Origin: Roseovarius spongiae
GTDB lineage: Bacteria > Pseudomonadota > Alphaproteobacteria > Rhodobacterales > Rhodobacteraceae
Direction: 5' to 3'
Assembly (NCBI RefSeq): GCF_003651245.1
Contig: NZ_RAPE01000005.1
Span: 1-64,000 of the forward strand
Length of the DNA stretch: 64,000 bases
The notes under the pieces were generated by a model that was not told the DNA's origin, did no database searches, and saw only the letters and a program-made list of their open reading frames with translations. Position 1 is the first letter of the stretch, and each line of letters starts with the position of its first letter. The position numbers and the translations under genes were made by a program. This document shows positions 48,477 through 58,660 of this stretch, one piece after another.

Positions 48477-49621
48477 TCGAACTCGGCGGCGCGTCCCTTT
48501 CGCTCGACGATCCCCGCGCGCTGGCCGCGCTCGCGGGGCTGGCGGCGGTCGTGCTGGTGCTGTTCCTGCTGATCGCCGCGGTGCGCGCGGCGTCCCGCTC
48601 GGCGCGGCAGGTGGCGCTGATGGAGCGCCGGCTCCGCTCTCTCGGCGACGGCCAGCAGCAGCTTGCCGGGGGGCTCACCCATGTCGCGGAGGCGCAGTCG
48701 GCGGCGCAGACCAACATGCTGCACCTCATGGAAAAGCGGCTCTTGGAGGTGAGCGAGCGGATGAACGAGAACCTGCACGGCTCGGCCCGGCGCACCGCGC
48801 AGAGCCTTGGCGATCTGCAACAGCGGCTGGAAACCATCGACAAGGCGCAGGCCAACATCACCCGGCTTTCGGGCGACGTGCTGACGCTTCAGGACATTCT
48901 CAGCAACAAGCAGACCCGCGGCGCGTTCGGTGAAATCCAGTTGCACGACATCGTGCTCAAGGCGCTGCCCTCGGACAGTTACAGCCTGCAACGGACGCTC
49001 TCCAACGGGAGGCGCGCCGATTGCCTCATCCACCTGCCCAACCCGCCGGGGCCGATCTGCATCGACAGCAAGTTCCCGCTCGAGGCCTACGAGGCGCTGC
49101 GCCGCGCCGCGACCGACGCCGAGGCCGCCGAAGCCGCGCGGTTCCTGCGCGCCTCGGTGCGCAAGCATATCCGCGACATCGCCGAACGCTACATCCTCGA
49201 CGGCGAGACGGCCGACGGCGCGCTGATGTTCCTGCCCTCCGAGGCGGTCTATGCGGAGCTGCACGCCAACTTTCCCGACCTCGTGCGCGAAGGGTTCGCC
49301 GCGAAGGTGTGGATCGTCTCGCCCACCACCTGCATGGCCACGCTGAACACCATGCGCGCCATCCTCAAGGACGCGCGGATGCGCGAACAGGCGGGCGCCA
49401 TCCGGCGCGAGTTGGGGCTGCTCTTCGCCGATGTGGACCGGCTTGGCGCGCGGGTGGAGAACCTCGACCGGCATTTCGGGCAGGCGTCGAAGGATATCGC
49501 CGAGATCAAGATTTCCGCCGACAAGGCAGGGCGACGCGCACGGCGGCTCGACAATTTCGATTTCGAGGAACTGGCGCCGGAATCGGACCCCGCGATCCCC
49601 GAACTGCCCGCGGGCGAGTAG
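48473..49621 (+). CDS. rmuC: RmuC-family DNA recombination protein
   Basis: The 382-aa protein has one N-terminal TM (about 18-40), a coiled-coil region (about 45-150), then the RmuC nuclease-like domain. [33 protein letters not shown] and [13 protein letters not shown] are visible. RmuC limits recombination at inverted repeats. Coupling to mutL (4-bp overlap) fits a genome-maintenance role. Confidence 0.93.
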   Translation: MIELGGASLSLDDPRALAALAGLAAVVLVLFLLIAAVRAASRSARQVALMERRLRSLGDGQQQLAGGLTHVAEAQSAAQTNMLHLMEKRLLEVSERMNENLHGSARRTAQSLGDLQQRLETIDKAQANITRLSGDVLTLQDILSNKQTRGAFGEIQLHDIVLKALPSDSYSLQRTLSNGRRADCLIHLPNPPGPICIDSKFPLEAYEALRRAATDAEAAEAARFLRASVRKHIRDIAERYILDGETADGALMFLPSEAVYAELHANFPDLVREGFAAKVWIVSPTTCMATLNTMRAILKDARMREQAGAIRRELGLLFADVDRLGARVENLDRHFGQASKDIAEIKISADKAGRRARRLDNFDFEELAPESDPAIPELPAGE

Positions 49622-49643
49622 GCGTTTGGCGGGCGATCCGCCG

Positions 49644-50021
49644 CTACATCGTCTCGAGGCAATGACGCCGGAACGCGCGTTTCAGCATGTCGAGCTCCTC
49701 GCGCAGCAAGGTCACCTCGGCGCGGATGTCGTAGGCCAGCGCCTCGCCCGACATCAGCGCGAAATTGCCCAGCACGGTATCCGCCTGCGCGTCGCGGATC
49801 AGAAAGGTCTGCACGCCGTCGGCGATCATCTCCGCCGGGATCGGCACCCGCACGACCCAGTGGGCGGCGTCGGCGTTCTCGATCACCTCGACGCCCTTGA
49901 CCCGTTCGTTCAGGTGCGTGACCTCGATCTTCGGCTGGGCGTTGCCCTCGCCTTCGTGGGTGAGCATGCCTTCCCAGACGCCCTCGAAGAGCCGGGTCTT
50001 GGTCAGGGTGAATTCGCTCAT
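49644..50021 (-). CDS. Conserved-looking protein of unknown function
   Basis: The 125-aa protein begins MSEFTLTKTRLFEGVWEGML and contains RLFEG, WVVRVPIPAEMIADGVQTF and a helical C-terminus (LREELDMLKRAFRRHCLETM). It has no signal peptide or TM. AGGAGCGAG precedes the ATG. It follows the next minus-strand gene by 14 bp, so the two form an operon. I do not recognise the family. Confidence 0.7.
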   Translation of the reverse strand: MSEFTLTKTRLFEGVWEGMLTHEGEGNAQPKIEVTHLNERVKGVEVIENADAAHWVVRVPIPAEMIADGVQTFLIRDAQADTVLGNFALMSGEALAYDIRAEVTLLREELDMLKRAFRRHCLETM

Positions 50022-50035
50022 CTCGCTCGCTCCTT

Positions 50036-50806
50036 TCAGAACTCGGCGCGCTGGCGGCGGCTCAGCGTGACGTCGCGGAGCGTGACCTGGCTCATCTCCG
50101 GGTTCTCGAAGATGAGGTCGAGCCAGGCGCGCTCGATCCGTTTCTCGTTGAGGTTGGAATAGGCCAGGTCGAATTCCACCACGATGTCGTCCTCGTGCAG
50201 CGGCAGTTCGCGCACGATCTGTTCGGTGTTCGGCCCGTGCTTGATGTTGAGCCGCGCGAAGATCTCGAGCGGCTTCTCCATCTCGACGATGGTGTTGAGC
50301 CGGATCAGGTGCTTCTTCTTCAGTCCGTCCACCGCGCCTTCCGGCAGGTCGAGCACGACCGACAGGAACGACCCGTCGAAGCTGAACACGTCCATGCGCA
50401 GCCCGTAGGGCGCGAGATCGGCCTCGCGCGTGTTGCGCACCTGGCGCAAGGTCAGCTCCGAGCGTTCGCAATCGTGAAACAATACCAGTTCGTCGCCCAG
50501 CTTTGACTTGCTCTGCGCCGAGGACATGCCGGGGCTGGGCAACGGCAGGCACCAGAGCGCCGGGCGCCAGGCCCAGTCGGTCCCGTGCGGCTTGGAAAAG
50601 GCGTTAGAGCCGATCATCGGCAACGCCAGCCGGTTGTCGGCGACGGCCACCAGTTCATTCAAGGAATGCAGCAGTTTGCGCGCCTTGAAGCGTTCGCGGC
50701 GCAGATCGCTCACGGTCATGTCGGGCGCCTGCCGCGCGGCGCGGGTCCAGCGACGTTCGGCGCGCCGCTGCACGATCCAGTCCATCAATGCGCTGCGCAC
50801 CCGCAT
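50036..50806 (-). CDS. Protein of unknown function, possibly a Rhodobacterales DUF
   Basis: The 256-aa protein has a basic N-terminal helix (WIVQRRAERRWTRAARQAPD). A beta-rich domain follows, with GLRMDVFSFDGSFLSVVLDL and EIFARLNIKHGPNTEQIVRE. FDLAYSNLNEKRIERAWLDL and ENPEMSQVTLRDVTLSRR are near the end. It looks like the family labelled DUF6478 in Rhodobacterales, from memory and unverified. It is co-oriented with the 125-aa gene and probably co-transcribed. Confidence 0.7.
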   Translation of the reverse strand: MRVRSALMDWIVQRRAERRWTRAARQAPDMTVSDLRRERFKARKLLHSLNELVAVADNRLALPMIGSNAFSKPHGTDWAWRPALWCLPLPSPGMSSAQSKSKLGDELVLFHDCERSELTLRQVRNTREADLAPYGLRMDVFSFDGSFLSVVLDLPEGAVDGLKKKHLIRLNTIVEMEKPLEIFARLNIKHGPNTEQIVRELPLHEDDIVVEFDLAYSNLNEKRIERAWLDLIFENPEMSQVTLRDVTLSRRQRAEF

Positions 50807-50867
50807 CTTCGTCCGCCCCTCCTCGCTTCCGGTTTTCTACCTTGCCTCGGCGCTCCCTTCCAGAAGA

Positions 50868-51533
50868 TTAACCCTCCTCCGGAAACAATCCTGGAAACAT
50901 GCCGCGAAGGCCACGCGTCCGGGGTTTCGCGCTCACAGTCCGCGCGGGATCATCAGCGGCCGCCGCGGGCGGCGCGGCTGGCGGGCTGGCGGCGCGGATG
51001 CGCGCGGCGAGGTCGCGCAACAGGGCGCCCCCTTCCGGCCCGGCCACGGCGCTGCCGCGGCGGCCATAGGCGGCAAGGCCGACGAGATGCCCGCCGACGA
51101 CCATGCTCGCGCGCCAGTAGCGCGGATCGCCCCCCGGCACCCCGCGGTCGCCGCCCTGCGGCAGATGCAAGAGCGCGATGCCCTTGCCGTCCCTTGCCGC
51201 CAGCGGCTTGACCGGGGCGAAACGCGCGGCGATCTCTGACGCCCTGGGCTGGCGCGCGGTCGCGTCGAAGGGCAGCACCGACACGGTGATGACGGCGGGA
51301 GAGGCCGGCGGGGCGGCCTCATCACTGAGCGCCGCGCAGGTGGTCAGCAACGCGAAACCCCCGCCAGCCCGCCGCCGCACGGTGCGCCTGTCAACGCAAT
51401 AGCCCGCCGGCCCCGACACCACGACCGCCCCGCCATAGAAGCCGGCGGAGGCAAGCGCCTCATCGCCGCCAGTGTCGCCGCAGGCCGTCAGCGCCAAAAG
51501 GGCGAGGACGGGCGGGACGGGCCAGCGGCGCAT
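50868..51533 (-). CDS. Putative lipoprotein downstream of ilvD
   Basis: The 221-aa protein has a short signal with lipobox LTACG near residue 18, so it should be lipidated and periplasmic. The mature part is alanine-rich with HLPQGGDRGVPGGDPRYWRA and a Pro/Ala-rich C-terminus. I do not recognise the family. Its ATG overlaps the ilvD stop by one base, indicating coupled translation, although no link to branched-chain synthesis is evident. Confidence 0.7.
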   Translation of the reverse strand: MRRWPVPPVLALLALTACGDTGGDEALASAGFYGGAVVVSGPAGYCVDRRTVRRRAGGGFALLTTCAALSDEAAPPASPAVITVSVLPFDATARQPRASEIAARFAPVKPLAARDGKGIALLHLPQGGDRGVPGGDPRYWRASMVVGGHLVGLAAYGRRGSAVAGPEGGALLRDLAARIRAASPPAAPPAAAADDPARTVSAKPRTRGLRGMFPGLFPEEG

Positions 51534-53290
51534 CAGATATCCATGTAGATGTGACGCTCATCGTCGGCGCCGGGATGGGTCACCGCGCCCTTGTAGGTCG
51601 CCCCCACGAGCTGCGCGTATTTCCAGAGCGCGCCGGTGGAATACATGGTTTCGCGCGGGCCCTTCCACTCGGCCTTGCGCGCGGCCAGTTCATCGTCGGA
51701 CAGATCGACCGATAGCGCGCCCTTGATCGCGTCGATGGTGATCATGTCGCCGTTCCGCAGAAGCGCGATCGGCCCGCCCTGCGCCGCCTCGGGGCCGACA
51801 TGACCGACGCAGAAGCCCCGCGTCGCGCCCGAGAAGCGCCCGTCGGTGATGAGCGCGATCTTCTTGCCCATGCCCTGACCGGAAAGCGCGGCGGTCGTCG
51901 CCAGCATCTCGCGCATCCCCGGCCCGCCCGCGGGGCCTTCGTTGCGGATGACGATCACCTCGCCCTCCTCGTAGCTGCGCGCCTTGACGGCTTCGAACGC
52001 CTCTTCCTCGCACTCGAACACCCGCGCGGGGCCGGTGAAGACCTGGTTCTGCGACGGGATGCCCGCAACCTTCACGATGGCGCCCTCGGGGGCGAGGTTG
52101 CCCTTGAGCCCTACGACGCCGCCGGTCTTGGTCAGCGGCGCATCGATGGGATAGATCACCTTGCCGTCCGCCTCGCGGTCGATGCGGTCGAGCTCCTCGC
52201 CGATGCTGCGCCCGCTCGCGGTGATGCAGTCCTCGTGGATGAGGCCGGCCTTGCGAAGTTCCTTCATCACCACGGGGATGCCGCCCACGTCAAAGAGATC
52301 CTTGGCCACGTATTGCCCGCCCGGTTTCAGGTCGACGAAATAGGGCGTGTCGCGGAAAATCTCGCACACGTCGTCGAGGAAGAAGTCGATGCCGGCCTCG
52401 TGCGCGATGGCGGGCAGGTGCAGGCCGGCATTGGTCGATCCGCCGGTGCAGGCGACGACCCGCGCGGCGTTTTGCAGGGATTTCAGCGTGACCACGTCGC
52501 GCGCGCGGATGTTCTTTTCCAGAAGCGTCATCACAGCGCGCCCCGACGCCTCGCCATACTGGTCGCGGCTCTCGTAGGGGGCGGGCATGCCGGAGCTGTT
52601 CATCAGCGCGAGGCCGATCGCCTCGGACACGCAGGCCATCGTATTGGCGGTGAACTGCCCGCCGCAGGCGCCCGCGCTGGGGCACGCGACCCGTTCGAGC
52701 ATCTCGAGCGCGGCTTCGGACATGGTGCCGTTCTGGTGCCGGCCGACCGCTTCGAACATGTCCTGAACGGTGAGGTCGCGCGTGCGGAAATCCTCGGGGA
52801 TCTCGTCGACCTGGGGCGCCTTGCCCGGCAGGATCGACCCGCCGTAGATGAAGACCGACGGCGTGTTGAGCCGCACCATCGCCATCATCATGCCCGGCAG
52901 GCTCTTGTCGCAGCCGGCAAGCCCGACCAGCGCGTCATAGGCGTGACCGCGCATCGTCAGTTCCACCGTGTCCGCGATCGCCTCGCGCGAGGCGAGGCTG
53001 CTGCGCATGCCCTCATGCCCCATCGCGATGCCGTCGGTGACGGTGATCGTGGTGAATTCGCGCGGCGTGCCATAGGCCTGTTTCACGCCCATCTTGACCG
53101 CCTGCGCCTGGCGGTTGAGGGCGATGTTGCACGGCGCGGCCTCGTTCCAGCAGGTGGCGACCCCGACCAGCGGCTGATGAATTTCCTCTTCGCCAAGGCC
53201 CATCGCGTAAAGGTAGGACCGGTGCGGCGCGCGCTCGGGGCCTTCGGTGACGTAGCGGCTGGGCAGTCTGGACTTGTCGAATTTCTTCAT
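51533..53290 (-). CDS. ilvD: Dihydroxy-acid dehydratase
   Basis: The 585-aa Fe-S enzyme dehydrates dihydroxy acids to 2-keto acids in valine, leucine and isoleucine synthesis. Cluster and active-site blocks are [44 protein letters not shown] and [23 protein letters not shown] 53290 gives the family's N-terminus [17 protein letters not shown]; the longer frame is a shadow. Confidence 0.95.
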   Translation of the reverse strand: MKKFDKSRLPSRYVTEGPERAPHRSYLYAMGLGEEEIHQPLVGVATCWNEAAPCNIALNRQAQAVKMGVKQAYGTPREFTTITVTDGIAMGHEGMRSSLASREAIADTVELTMRGHAYDALVGLAGCDKSLPGMMMAMVRLNTPSVFIYGGSILPGKAPQVDEIPEDFRTRDLTVQDMFEAVGRHQNGTMSEAALEMLERVACPSAGACGGQFTANTMACVSEAIGLALMNSSGMPAPYESRDQYGEASGRAVMTLLEKNIRARDVVTLKSLQNAARVVACTGGSTNAGLHLPAIAHEAGIDFFLDDVCEIFRDTPYFVDLKPGGQYVAKDLFDVGGIPVVMKELRKAGLIHEDCITASGRSIGEELDRIDREADGKVIYPIDAPLTKTGGVVGLKGNLAPEGAIVKVAGIPSQNQVFTGPARVFECEEEAFEAVKARSYEEGEVIVIRNEGPAGGPGMREMLATTAALSGQGMGKKIALITDGRFSGATRGFCVGHVGPEAAQGGPIALLRNGDMITIDAIKGALSVDLSDDELAARKAEWKGPRETMYSTGALWKYAQLVGATYKGAVTHPGADDERHIYMDI

Positions 53291-53428
53291 GGCTTGGCCT
53301 CGCGATGCTCTTGTCCCGCAAAGGCATAGGCGAGCGGCGCGCAGCGCGCAAGCGCGCGTCGGCTCCTTGCGCCAGCATGGCGCAGAACCGATTGCGCCGC
53401 GCAATCGCGCGCACTAAAGCGTTGCGGC

Positions 53429-54316
53429 ATGCGCTATGGCCCCCATCAGTTCCTGATCGCCCCGGCCCGCGGCAGCGAAGAGCCGTGGCGGCTTCTGGCC
53501 GGGTGCGCGCTGATCGTGGCGCTGTTCCTGCTGATGTCGCTGTTCTACAGCCGGATCATCGCCGTCGCGCTCCCCGACTCGGCCTGGGGCGCGAACGGGC
53601 GCGGGGTCGAGGACGCCTCGACGCCCTGGGGGGCGCTGGCCAATCTCTATATCTTCGGCCTCGTGATCCTCGCGCTCTGGGTGGTGCTGACGGTTCTGCA
53701 TACCCGCACCCTGTCGAGCCTGCTGGGCGCGAGCCGCCCGGCATGGCGTCAATTCCGCCGCGTGCTGGTCGCGCTTGCCCTGCTGACCGCCGCGGTGCTG
53801 CCCCTGCCCGCGCCCGAGGCGCTGACGCCGGGGCCGCATCTTGCGCTGCCGACCTGGCTGGCCTTCTTGCCGCTCGCGCTCTTGGGCCTTGCGATCCAGA
53901 CCGGCACCGAGGAAATCGTGTTCCGCGGCTACCTGCAAAGCCAGCTTGCCGCGCGGTTTCGGCGCCCGCTGGTCTGGATGGGGCTGCCATCGGCGCTGTT
54001 CGCGGCGCTGCATTACGCGCCTGGCAACATGGGCGACAACGCCTGGCTGGCGGTGATGTGGGCGTTCCTCTTCGGCCTCGCGGCGGCGGATCTCACCGCG
54101 CGCAGCGGCACGCTGGGGCCCGCCATCGCGCTGCACATCGCCAACAATTTCAGCGCGATTCTGCTTGCCGCGCCGGAGGGGAGCTTTGACGGTCTGGCGC
54201 TCTACACATACCCTTTCGCGCTGCATGACACGGCGATCATGCGAACCTGGGCGCCGATCGACATGATGATGCTGCTCTGCAGCTGGCTCGCCGCGCGGTT
54301 GGCGCTGCGGGCCTGA
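53429..54316 (+). CDS. CPBP intramembrane metalloprotease (CAAX-like)
   Basis: The 295-aa protein has about seven TM helices and the ABI/CPBP motifs: [12 protein letters not shown] (catalytic EE and R), a histidine in [12 protein letters not shown] and HIANNFSA. Family members cleave prenylated or short peptides in the membrane. The target here is unknown. It lies 62 bp before accD on the same strand. Confidence 0.88.
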   Translation: MRYGPHQFLIAPARGSEEPWRLLAGCALIVALFLLMSLFYSRIIAVALPDSAWGANGRGVEDASTPWGALANLYIFGLVILALWVVLTVLHTRTLSSLLGASRPAWRQFRRVLVALALLTAAVLPLPAPEALTPGPHLALPTWLAFLPLALLGLAIQTGTEEIVFRGYLQSQLAARFRRPLVWMGLPSALFAALHYAPGNMGDNAWLAVMWAFLFGLAAADLTARSGTLGPAIALHIANNFSAILLAAPEGSFDGLALYTYPFALHDTAIMRTWAPIDMMMLLCSWLAARLALRA

Positions 54317-54378
54317 TTGCAATCCGCGCGCGCCCGCCTTATTTCAGGGCCAACCGCTACCCAGGAGGGCCGCACGGC

Positions 54379-55344
54379 ATGAACTGGATCACCAACTACA
54401 TGCGTCCGCGCATCAACTCGATCTTCTCGCGCCGCGAGATGCCCGAGAACCTGTGGACAAAGTGCGACGACTGCGGCTCGATGCTGTTTCACCGCGAGTT
54501 GAAGGAAAACCTGAACGTCTGCACCTCGTGCGGGCATCACCTGCACATCGCCCCGCGCGATCGGTTCAAGGCGCTGTTCGACGGCGGCGCGTTCTCCGAA
54601 GTGACCGTGCCCGCGCCGAAACCCGATCCGCTGCACTTTCGCGATCAGAAGCGGTATCCCGACCGGATGAAGGCGGCGCAGAAGGCCACCGGCGAGAAGG
54701 AGGCGATGCTGGTCGCCACCGGCGAGATCGGGCGCACGTCCATCGTCGCGGCGGCGCAGGATTTCAGCTTCATGGCCGGCTCGATGGGCATGTATGTGGG
54801 CAACGCGATCATCAAGGCCGCCGAGGAGGCGGTCAAGCTGAAACGCCCGCTGATCCTGTTTTCCGCCGCCGGCGGCGCTCGCATGCAGGAAGGCATCCTG
54901 AGTCTGATGCAGATGCCGCGCACCACCGTCGCGGTGCAGATGCTCAAGGAGGCCGGGCTGCCCTATATCGTGGTGCTGACGCATCCCACCACGGGCGGCG
55001 TGACGGCAAGCTACGCGATGCTGGGCGACGTGCAGATCGCCGAGCCGGGCGCGCTCATCTGCTTTGCCGGGCCGAGGGTGATCGAGCAGACCATCCGCGA
55101 GAAGCTGCCCGAAGGGTTCCAGCGGGCCGAATACCTGCTCGATCACGGGATGCTCGACCGGGTGACGCCGCGCCCGCAGCTGCGCGACGAGCTGATTTCG
55201 ATCACGCGGATGCTGCTCGGCCTGTCGCCCGCGGTGGCGGGCGATCTGCCCGCGCCCGACCCGTCCGAGCTGAGCGATGCAAAGACGCCGGATACGGCGG
55301 AGGAGCCGCCCGAAGCAGAACCGCAGGCCAAGCCCGCCAAATGA
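54379..55344 (+). CDS. accD: Acetyl-CoA carboxylase carboxyltransferase beta subunit
   Basis: The 321-aa protein has the C4 zinc ribbon [16 protein letters not shown] then CTSCGHH at the N-terminus. The carboxyltransferase core includes [50 protein letters not shown] and [16 protein letters not shown] sequence. It makes malonyl-CoA with AccA. Its stop overlaps the folC start (ATGA). The C-terminus has an acidic, Pro-rich tail. Confidence 0.95.
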   Translation: MNWITNYMRPRINSIFSRREMPENLWTKCDDCGSMLFHRELKENLNVCTSCGHHLHIAPRDRFKALFDGGAFSEVTVPAPKPDPLHFRDQKRYPDRMKAAQKATGEKEAMLVATGEIGRTSIVAAAQDFSFMAGSMGMYVGNAIIKAAEEAVKLKRPLILFSAAGGARMQEGILSLMQMPRTTVAVQMLKEAGLPYIVVLTHPTTGGVTASYAMLGDVQIAEPGALICFAGPRVIEQTIREKLPEGFQRAEYLLDHGMLDRVTPRPQLRDELISITRMLLGLSPAVAGDLPAPDPSELSDAKTPDTAEEPPEAEPQAKPAK

Positions 55345-56615
55345 GCGCGCCGTCCTCGGACGTCATCCTCGAGCGGATGATGATGCTGCACCCCAAGATC
55401 ATCGACCTCACGCTCGACCGTGTGTGGCGGCTGCTCGACGCGCTCGGCAACCCGCAGGAGGCGCTGCCGCCGGTGATCCATATCGCGGGAACCAACGGCA
55501 AGGGCAGCACGCTCGCGATGCTGCGCGCGGGGCTGGAGGGCGCGGGAAAGACCGTGCACGCCTATACCTCGCCGCATCTGGCGCGATTCCACGAGCGTAT
55601 CCGCCTCGCCGGCGCGCTGATCTCCGAGGACGCGCTGGCGGAGGTGCTCGACGAATGCTACCGCGCCAACGGGCCAGAGCCGATCACCTATTTCGAGATC
55701 ACCACCTGCGCCGCGCTGCTGGCCATGGCGCGCACGCCGGCGGATTACACGCTGCTCGAGGTCGGGCTTGGCGGGCGGCTCGACGCGACCAACGTGATCG
55801 CGCGGCCCGCGCTCACCGTCATCACGCCGGTTTCCGTCGACCATCAGCAATACCTGGGCGACACGCTGGCGCAGATCGCCGCCGAGAAGGCCGGAATCCT
55901 CAAGCGTGGCGTTCCCTGCGTCGTCGGGCCACAGCCCGAAGAGGCGCTCGAGGTGATCGAGGCCGCCGCCGCCCGGCTCGGCGCGCCGCTCATCGCGCAG
56001 GGACAGCACTGGCACGCCAGCGAGGAACACGGCCGCCTCGCCTTTCAGGACGAGACCGGGCTGTGCGACCTGCCGCTGCCCAACCTGCCCGGCGCGCACC
56101 AGATCGAGAACGCGGGCGCGGCGCTGGCGGCATTGCGTCACCTCGGCATGGGCGAGGCCGCGACGCTCGCCGCCGTGACCGAGGCGGTCTGGCCAGCGCG
56201 CATGCAGCGCCTTGCGCATGGCCCGCTGGCCGAGGCGGCGCCGCAGGCGGAGATCTGGCTCGACGGGGGGCACAACGCCGCCGCCGGGCAGGCGCTGGGG
56301 CGGCACCTCGCCAGTCTGCCGAACCGTCCGACGCATCTCATCTGCGGGATGCTCAACACCAAGGACATCGCGGGCTACCTGCGCCCGCTGGCCGCGCAGG
56401 CCGCGAGCCTCACGGCGGTCGCCATCCCGGGTGAGGCCAACACCCTGCCCGCCGAAGAGACCGCCGCGGCGGCGCAACAGCTCGGCCTGAACGCGTATTG
56501 CGCGCCCTCGGTATCCGAGGCGCTGGCGCGAATCATCGCGGAGGCGCCGCGCGCGCGGGTGCTGATCTGCGGCTCGCTCTATCTTGCGGGGCATGTCCTG
56601 CGCGAGAACCGCTGA
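55341..56615 (+). CDS. folC: Folylpolyglutamate/dihydrofolate synthase
   Basis: The 424-aa Mur-ligase-fold enzyme shows the P-loop [55 protein letters not shown] and [14 protein letters not shown]. It adds glutamate to dihydropteroate and folates. The accD-folC pair is common in proteobacteria. Confidence 0.95.
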   Translation: MSAPSSDVILERMMMLHPKIIDLTLDRVWRLLDALGNPQEALPPVIHIAGTNGKGSTLAMLRAGLEGAGKTVHAYTSPHLARFHERIRLAGALISEDALAEVLDECYRANGPEPITYFEITTCAALLAMARTPADYTLLEVGLGGRLDATNVIARPALTVITPVSVDHQQYLGDTLAQIAAEKAGILKRGVPCVVGPQPEEALEVIEAAAARLGAPLIAQGQHWHASEEHGRLAFQDETGLCDLPLPNLPGAHQIENAGAALAALRHLGMGEAATLAAVTEAVWPARMQRLAHGPLAEAAPQAEIWLDGGHNAAAGQALGRHLASLPNRPTHLICGMLNTKDIAGYLRPLAAQAASLTAVAIPGEANTLPAEETAAAAQQLGLNAYCAPSVSEALARIIAEAPRARVLICGSLYLAGHVLRENR

Positions 56616-56706
56616 GCGGGCGAAAGGCCCGGTCGCGGCGCCCTCGGACACGACCCGGGTTTCCGGCCGCAGATGCCCACCACAACTGGTGGGAGCACAC
56701 TTCATG

Positions 56707-56738
56707 TTGACGTATCCGCGCGCGCCATCCAATATATG
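56707..56738 (+). promoter_or_regulatory. Candidate promoter of a short transcript
   Basis: TTGACG (56707-56712) is followed 18 bp later by AATATA (56731-56736), overlapping TATATG. With the terminator at 56916-56942 it would define a transcript of about 200 bases. Confidence 0.4.
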
Positions 56739-56774
56739 CGTAACATTCGCCGCTGACCCGCGCATGATTTCGCG

Positions 56775-56915
56775 ATGAGCCGGAGCAAGCTCTTGCAGAT
56801 CTGCCACGCAGGCGCCGGCAACGGGGAGAATCGAAGCGGAGCGGCCGCCGATCGCGCCGACGCTCCGGGAGGGGCCGCAGCGCCGCAGACGGAACACGAT
56901 GGCAGGAGTGACTGA
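56775..56915 (+). CDS. Possible 46-aa ORF or small RNA unit
   Basis: An ATG at 56775 opens a 46-codon frame (starting MSRSKLLQICHAGAGNGENR) that ends directly at a terminator. A tiny upstream frame (ATG 56764, four codons MISR) ends in a TGA that overlaps this ATG. No clear Shine-Dalgarno sequence is present, so the unit could equally encode a small RNA. It occupies the roughly 490-bp gap between folC and atpF. I know of no homologue. Confidence 0.3.
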   Translation: MSRSKLLQICHAGAGNGENRSGAAADRADAPGGAAAPQTEHDGRSD

Positions 56916-56942
56916 GGGGCCGGTTCAACGGCCCCCTTTCAT
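56916..56942 (+). terminator. Terminator-like hairpin
   Basis: GGGGCCG (56916-56922) pairs with CGGCCCC (56929-56935) around GTTCAA, followed by CTTTCATT. It probably ends either the short unit at 56.7 kb or read-through from folC. Confidence 0.6.
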
Positions 56943-57051
56943 TGGCGCCGCTTCGATGGGCGCTGACCGGGGCTCCGCTAATTCCAACGCCTTCGCCATG
57001 GCTGCGCACACGCGGGGCTCACGGCGCTGACCTGCCGGGGCGGGAGGACGC

Positions 57052-57078
57052 AAAAACCCGCGCCGTTTCGGGCGCGGG
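57052..57078 (-). terminator. Rho-independent terminator of the F0 operon
   Basis: Read on the minus strand, CCCGCGCC, loop CGAAAC and GGCGCGGG are followed by five T. It lies 27 bp after the atpF stop, the expected end of atpI-B-E-X-F. Confidence 0.88.
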
Positions 57079-57104
57079 CCTTTGGCTGTGCGAATGGTCG
57101 GGCG

Positions 57105-57662
57105 TCAGTGCAGCTTGGCGTCCACCGTTTCGATCGCTTCGTCGATCAGCTTGTTGCCTTCGGCGGCGGTCATCTGCTTGGCGATCACCTCGCGCGCGGC
57201 GGCGACGGCGATGGTCACCGCGCGGTCGCGCACTTCCTTGATCGCGCCCGCCTCGGCCGAAGCGATCTGCTCGTCCGCAGCTTGCAGCCGGCGCTCGATC
57301 GATTTCTTCAGGTCTTCCTTGGCCTGCTCGGCCGCGTTTGCCGCCTCGGAGCGGGCCTGCGTGACGATACGATCGGCCTGCTCCTGCACTTCCTTCTGCT
57401 TGCGCTCGTAACTGGCCAGCAGGGTCTGGGCCTCTTCGCGCAGCGCGCGGGCTTCGTCGAGTTCGGACTTGATCCCGTCCGCGCGCTTGTCGAGCATCCG
57501 GCCCAACAGCCCCGGCACCTTGAGATAGACGAGGAAGCCGATGAAGATCAGGAACGCGATCGTCACGACGAAGTTCGTGTTGCCCAGCGAGAAGAACGGC
57601 CCGGTCGCGGCGAAGGCCGGGCTGGCGGAGGTCAGGGCCAGGAGAATGGCGAATTTGCGCAT
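57105..57662 (-). CDS. atpF: ATP synthase F0 subunit b
   Basis: The 185-aa peripheral-stalk protein has an N-terminal hydrophobic stretch (possible signal sequence), then a TM at about 33-50 (VVTIAFLIFIGFLVYL). A long charged helix follows (about 60-185; LDEARALREEAQTLLASYER). It links F1 to F0 together with b'. It is the last gene of the operon, 4 bp after b'. Confidence 0.93.
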   Translation of the reverse strand: MRKFAILLALTSASPAFAATGPFFSLGNTNFVVTIAFLIFIGFLVYLKVPGLLGRMLDKRADGIKSELDEARALREEAQTLLASYERKQKEVQEQADRIVTQARSEAANAAEQAKEDLKKSIERRLQAADEQIASAEAGAIKEVRDRAVTIAVAAAREVIAKQMTAAEGNKLIDEAIETVDAKLH

Positions 57663-57666
57663 CGTG

Positions 57667-58248
57667 CTACCCTTTCATCCGTGACGCGACCGCGGCGTCG
57701 ATGGTCTTGCCGTCGGCCTTGCCGCCCATTGCGGCGACGATGGCCTCGGCGGTGTCCTTGGCGACGTCCTTGACGCTTTCGAGCGCGTTGGCGCGGATCT
57801 CGGCGATCTTCTTTTCGCCCTCCGCGCTGCGCGCGGCGATCTCGGCGTCGGCCTTGGCCATCGCCTCGTCAAGCTCCGCCTTTATCTCGGCCTTGGTCTG
57901 GGCGACGATGTTCTGTGCGTCAGAACGCGCATCCGCCAGCGCCTTGTTATAGGCTTCCTCGGCCTCGACGGCCCTGGCCCTGAGATCCTCGGCGGCGGCG
58001 ATGTCGTTGGTGATCGTCCCCTGGCGTTCGGCGAGGATCGCCGCGATGCGGGGCAATGCGACGCGCTTGAGCACGAAGAAGATCACGACGAGCGCGACCA
58101 GCAGCCAGAAGATCTGGTTGCCCATCCAGTCGACGCAAAGCTGCGGCATGCCGATCGCGCCGCCATGGGCGTCGATGCACTTGCCGGCCTCTTCGAGCTC
58201 CAGCGGGCTCATGCCCGATTCGGCGGCGGCTATGGTTTCGGTTGCCAT
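57667..58248 (-). CDS. atpX: ATP synthase F0 subunit b'
   Basis: The 193-aa protein has a TM near 48-65 ([19 protein letters not shown]) and a helix with [19 protein letters not shown] and Ala/Glu/Lys-rich repeats, typical of b'. It forms a heterodimeric stalk with b. Two different stalk genes are characteristic of many alphaproteobacteria and phototrophs. Confidence 0.92.
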   Translation of the reverse strand: MATETIAAAESGMSPLELEEAGKCIDAHGGAIGMPQLCVDWMGNQIFWLLVALVVIFFVLKRVALPRIAAILAERQGTITNDIAAAEDLRARAVEAEEAYNKALADARSDAQNIVAQTKAEIKAELDEAMAKADAEIAARSAEGEKKIAEIRANALESVKDVAKDTAEAIVAAMGGKADGKTIDAAVASRMKG

Positions 58249-58337
58249 CTCGACATCCTCCTAGGGAAACTTTCCAGTTGCGCCGGCGGGGGCGGCTGCG
58301 CCCCCGCGCGGCCCGTAAGGATCGGGTTTCCGCTGGA

Positions 58338-58574
58338 TCAGACGGCGAACATCAGCAGGAGCGCGACGAGGAACGAGAAGATCCCCAGCGCTTCCGAGAA
58401 CGCGATACCGATGAACATGGTCGCGGTCTGGCCGCTGGCCGCCGACGGGTTGCGCAGCGCGCCCGACAGGTAGTTGCCCACGACGTGACCGATGCCGACG
58501 GCCGCGCCGCCCATGCCCGTGCAGGCCAGACCAGCGCCGATATAGGCGCCCATTTGTACGACGTCACCTTCCAT
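58338..58574 (-). CDS. atpE: ATP synthase F0 subunit c
   Basis: The 78-aa double-TM proteolipid has [20 protein letters not shown] and LRNPSA in the loop. The carboxylate Glu lies in [18 protein letters not shown]. Rings of this subunit carry protons through F0. No sodium-binding signature is evident, so proton coupling is expected. Confidence 0.96.
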   Translation of the reverse strand: MEGDVVQMGAYIGAGLACTGMGGAAVGIGHVVGNYLSGALRNPSAASGQTATMFIGIAFSEALGIFSFLVALLLMFAV

Positions 58575-58660
58575 TTGATTTCTCCTTACGATGGAATTGG
58601 TTGTTCATTCATGCGGGATGTCCCGCGGTTGTCCGTATGGCGGGTCTTCGACCCGCCGCC

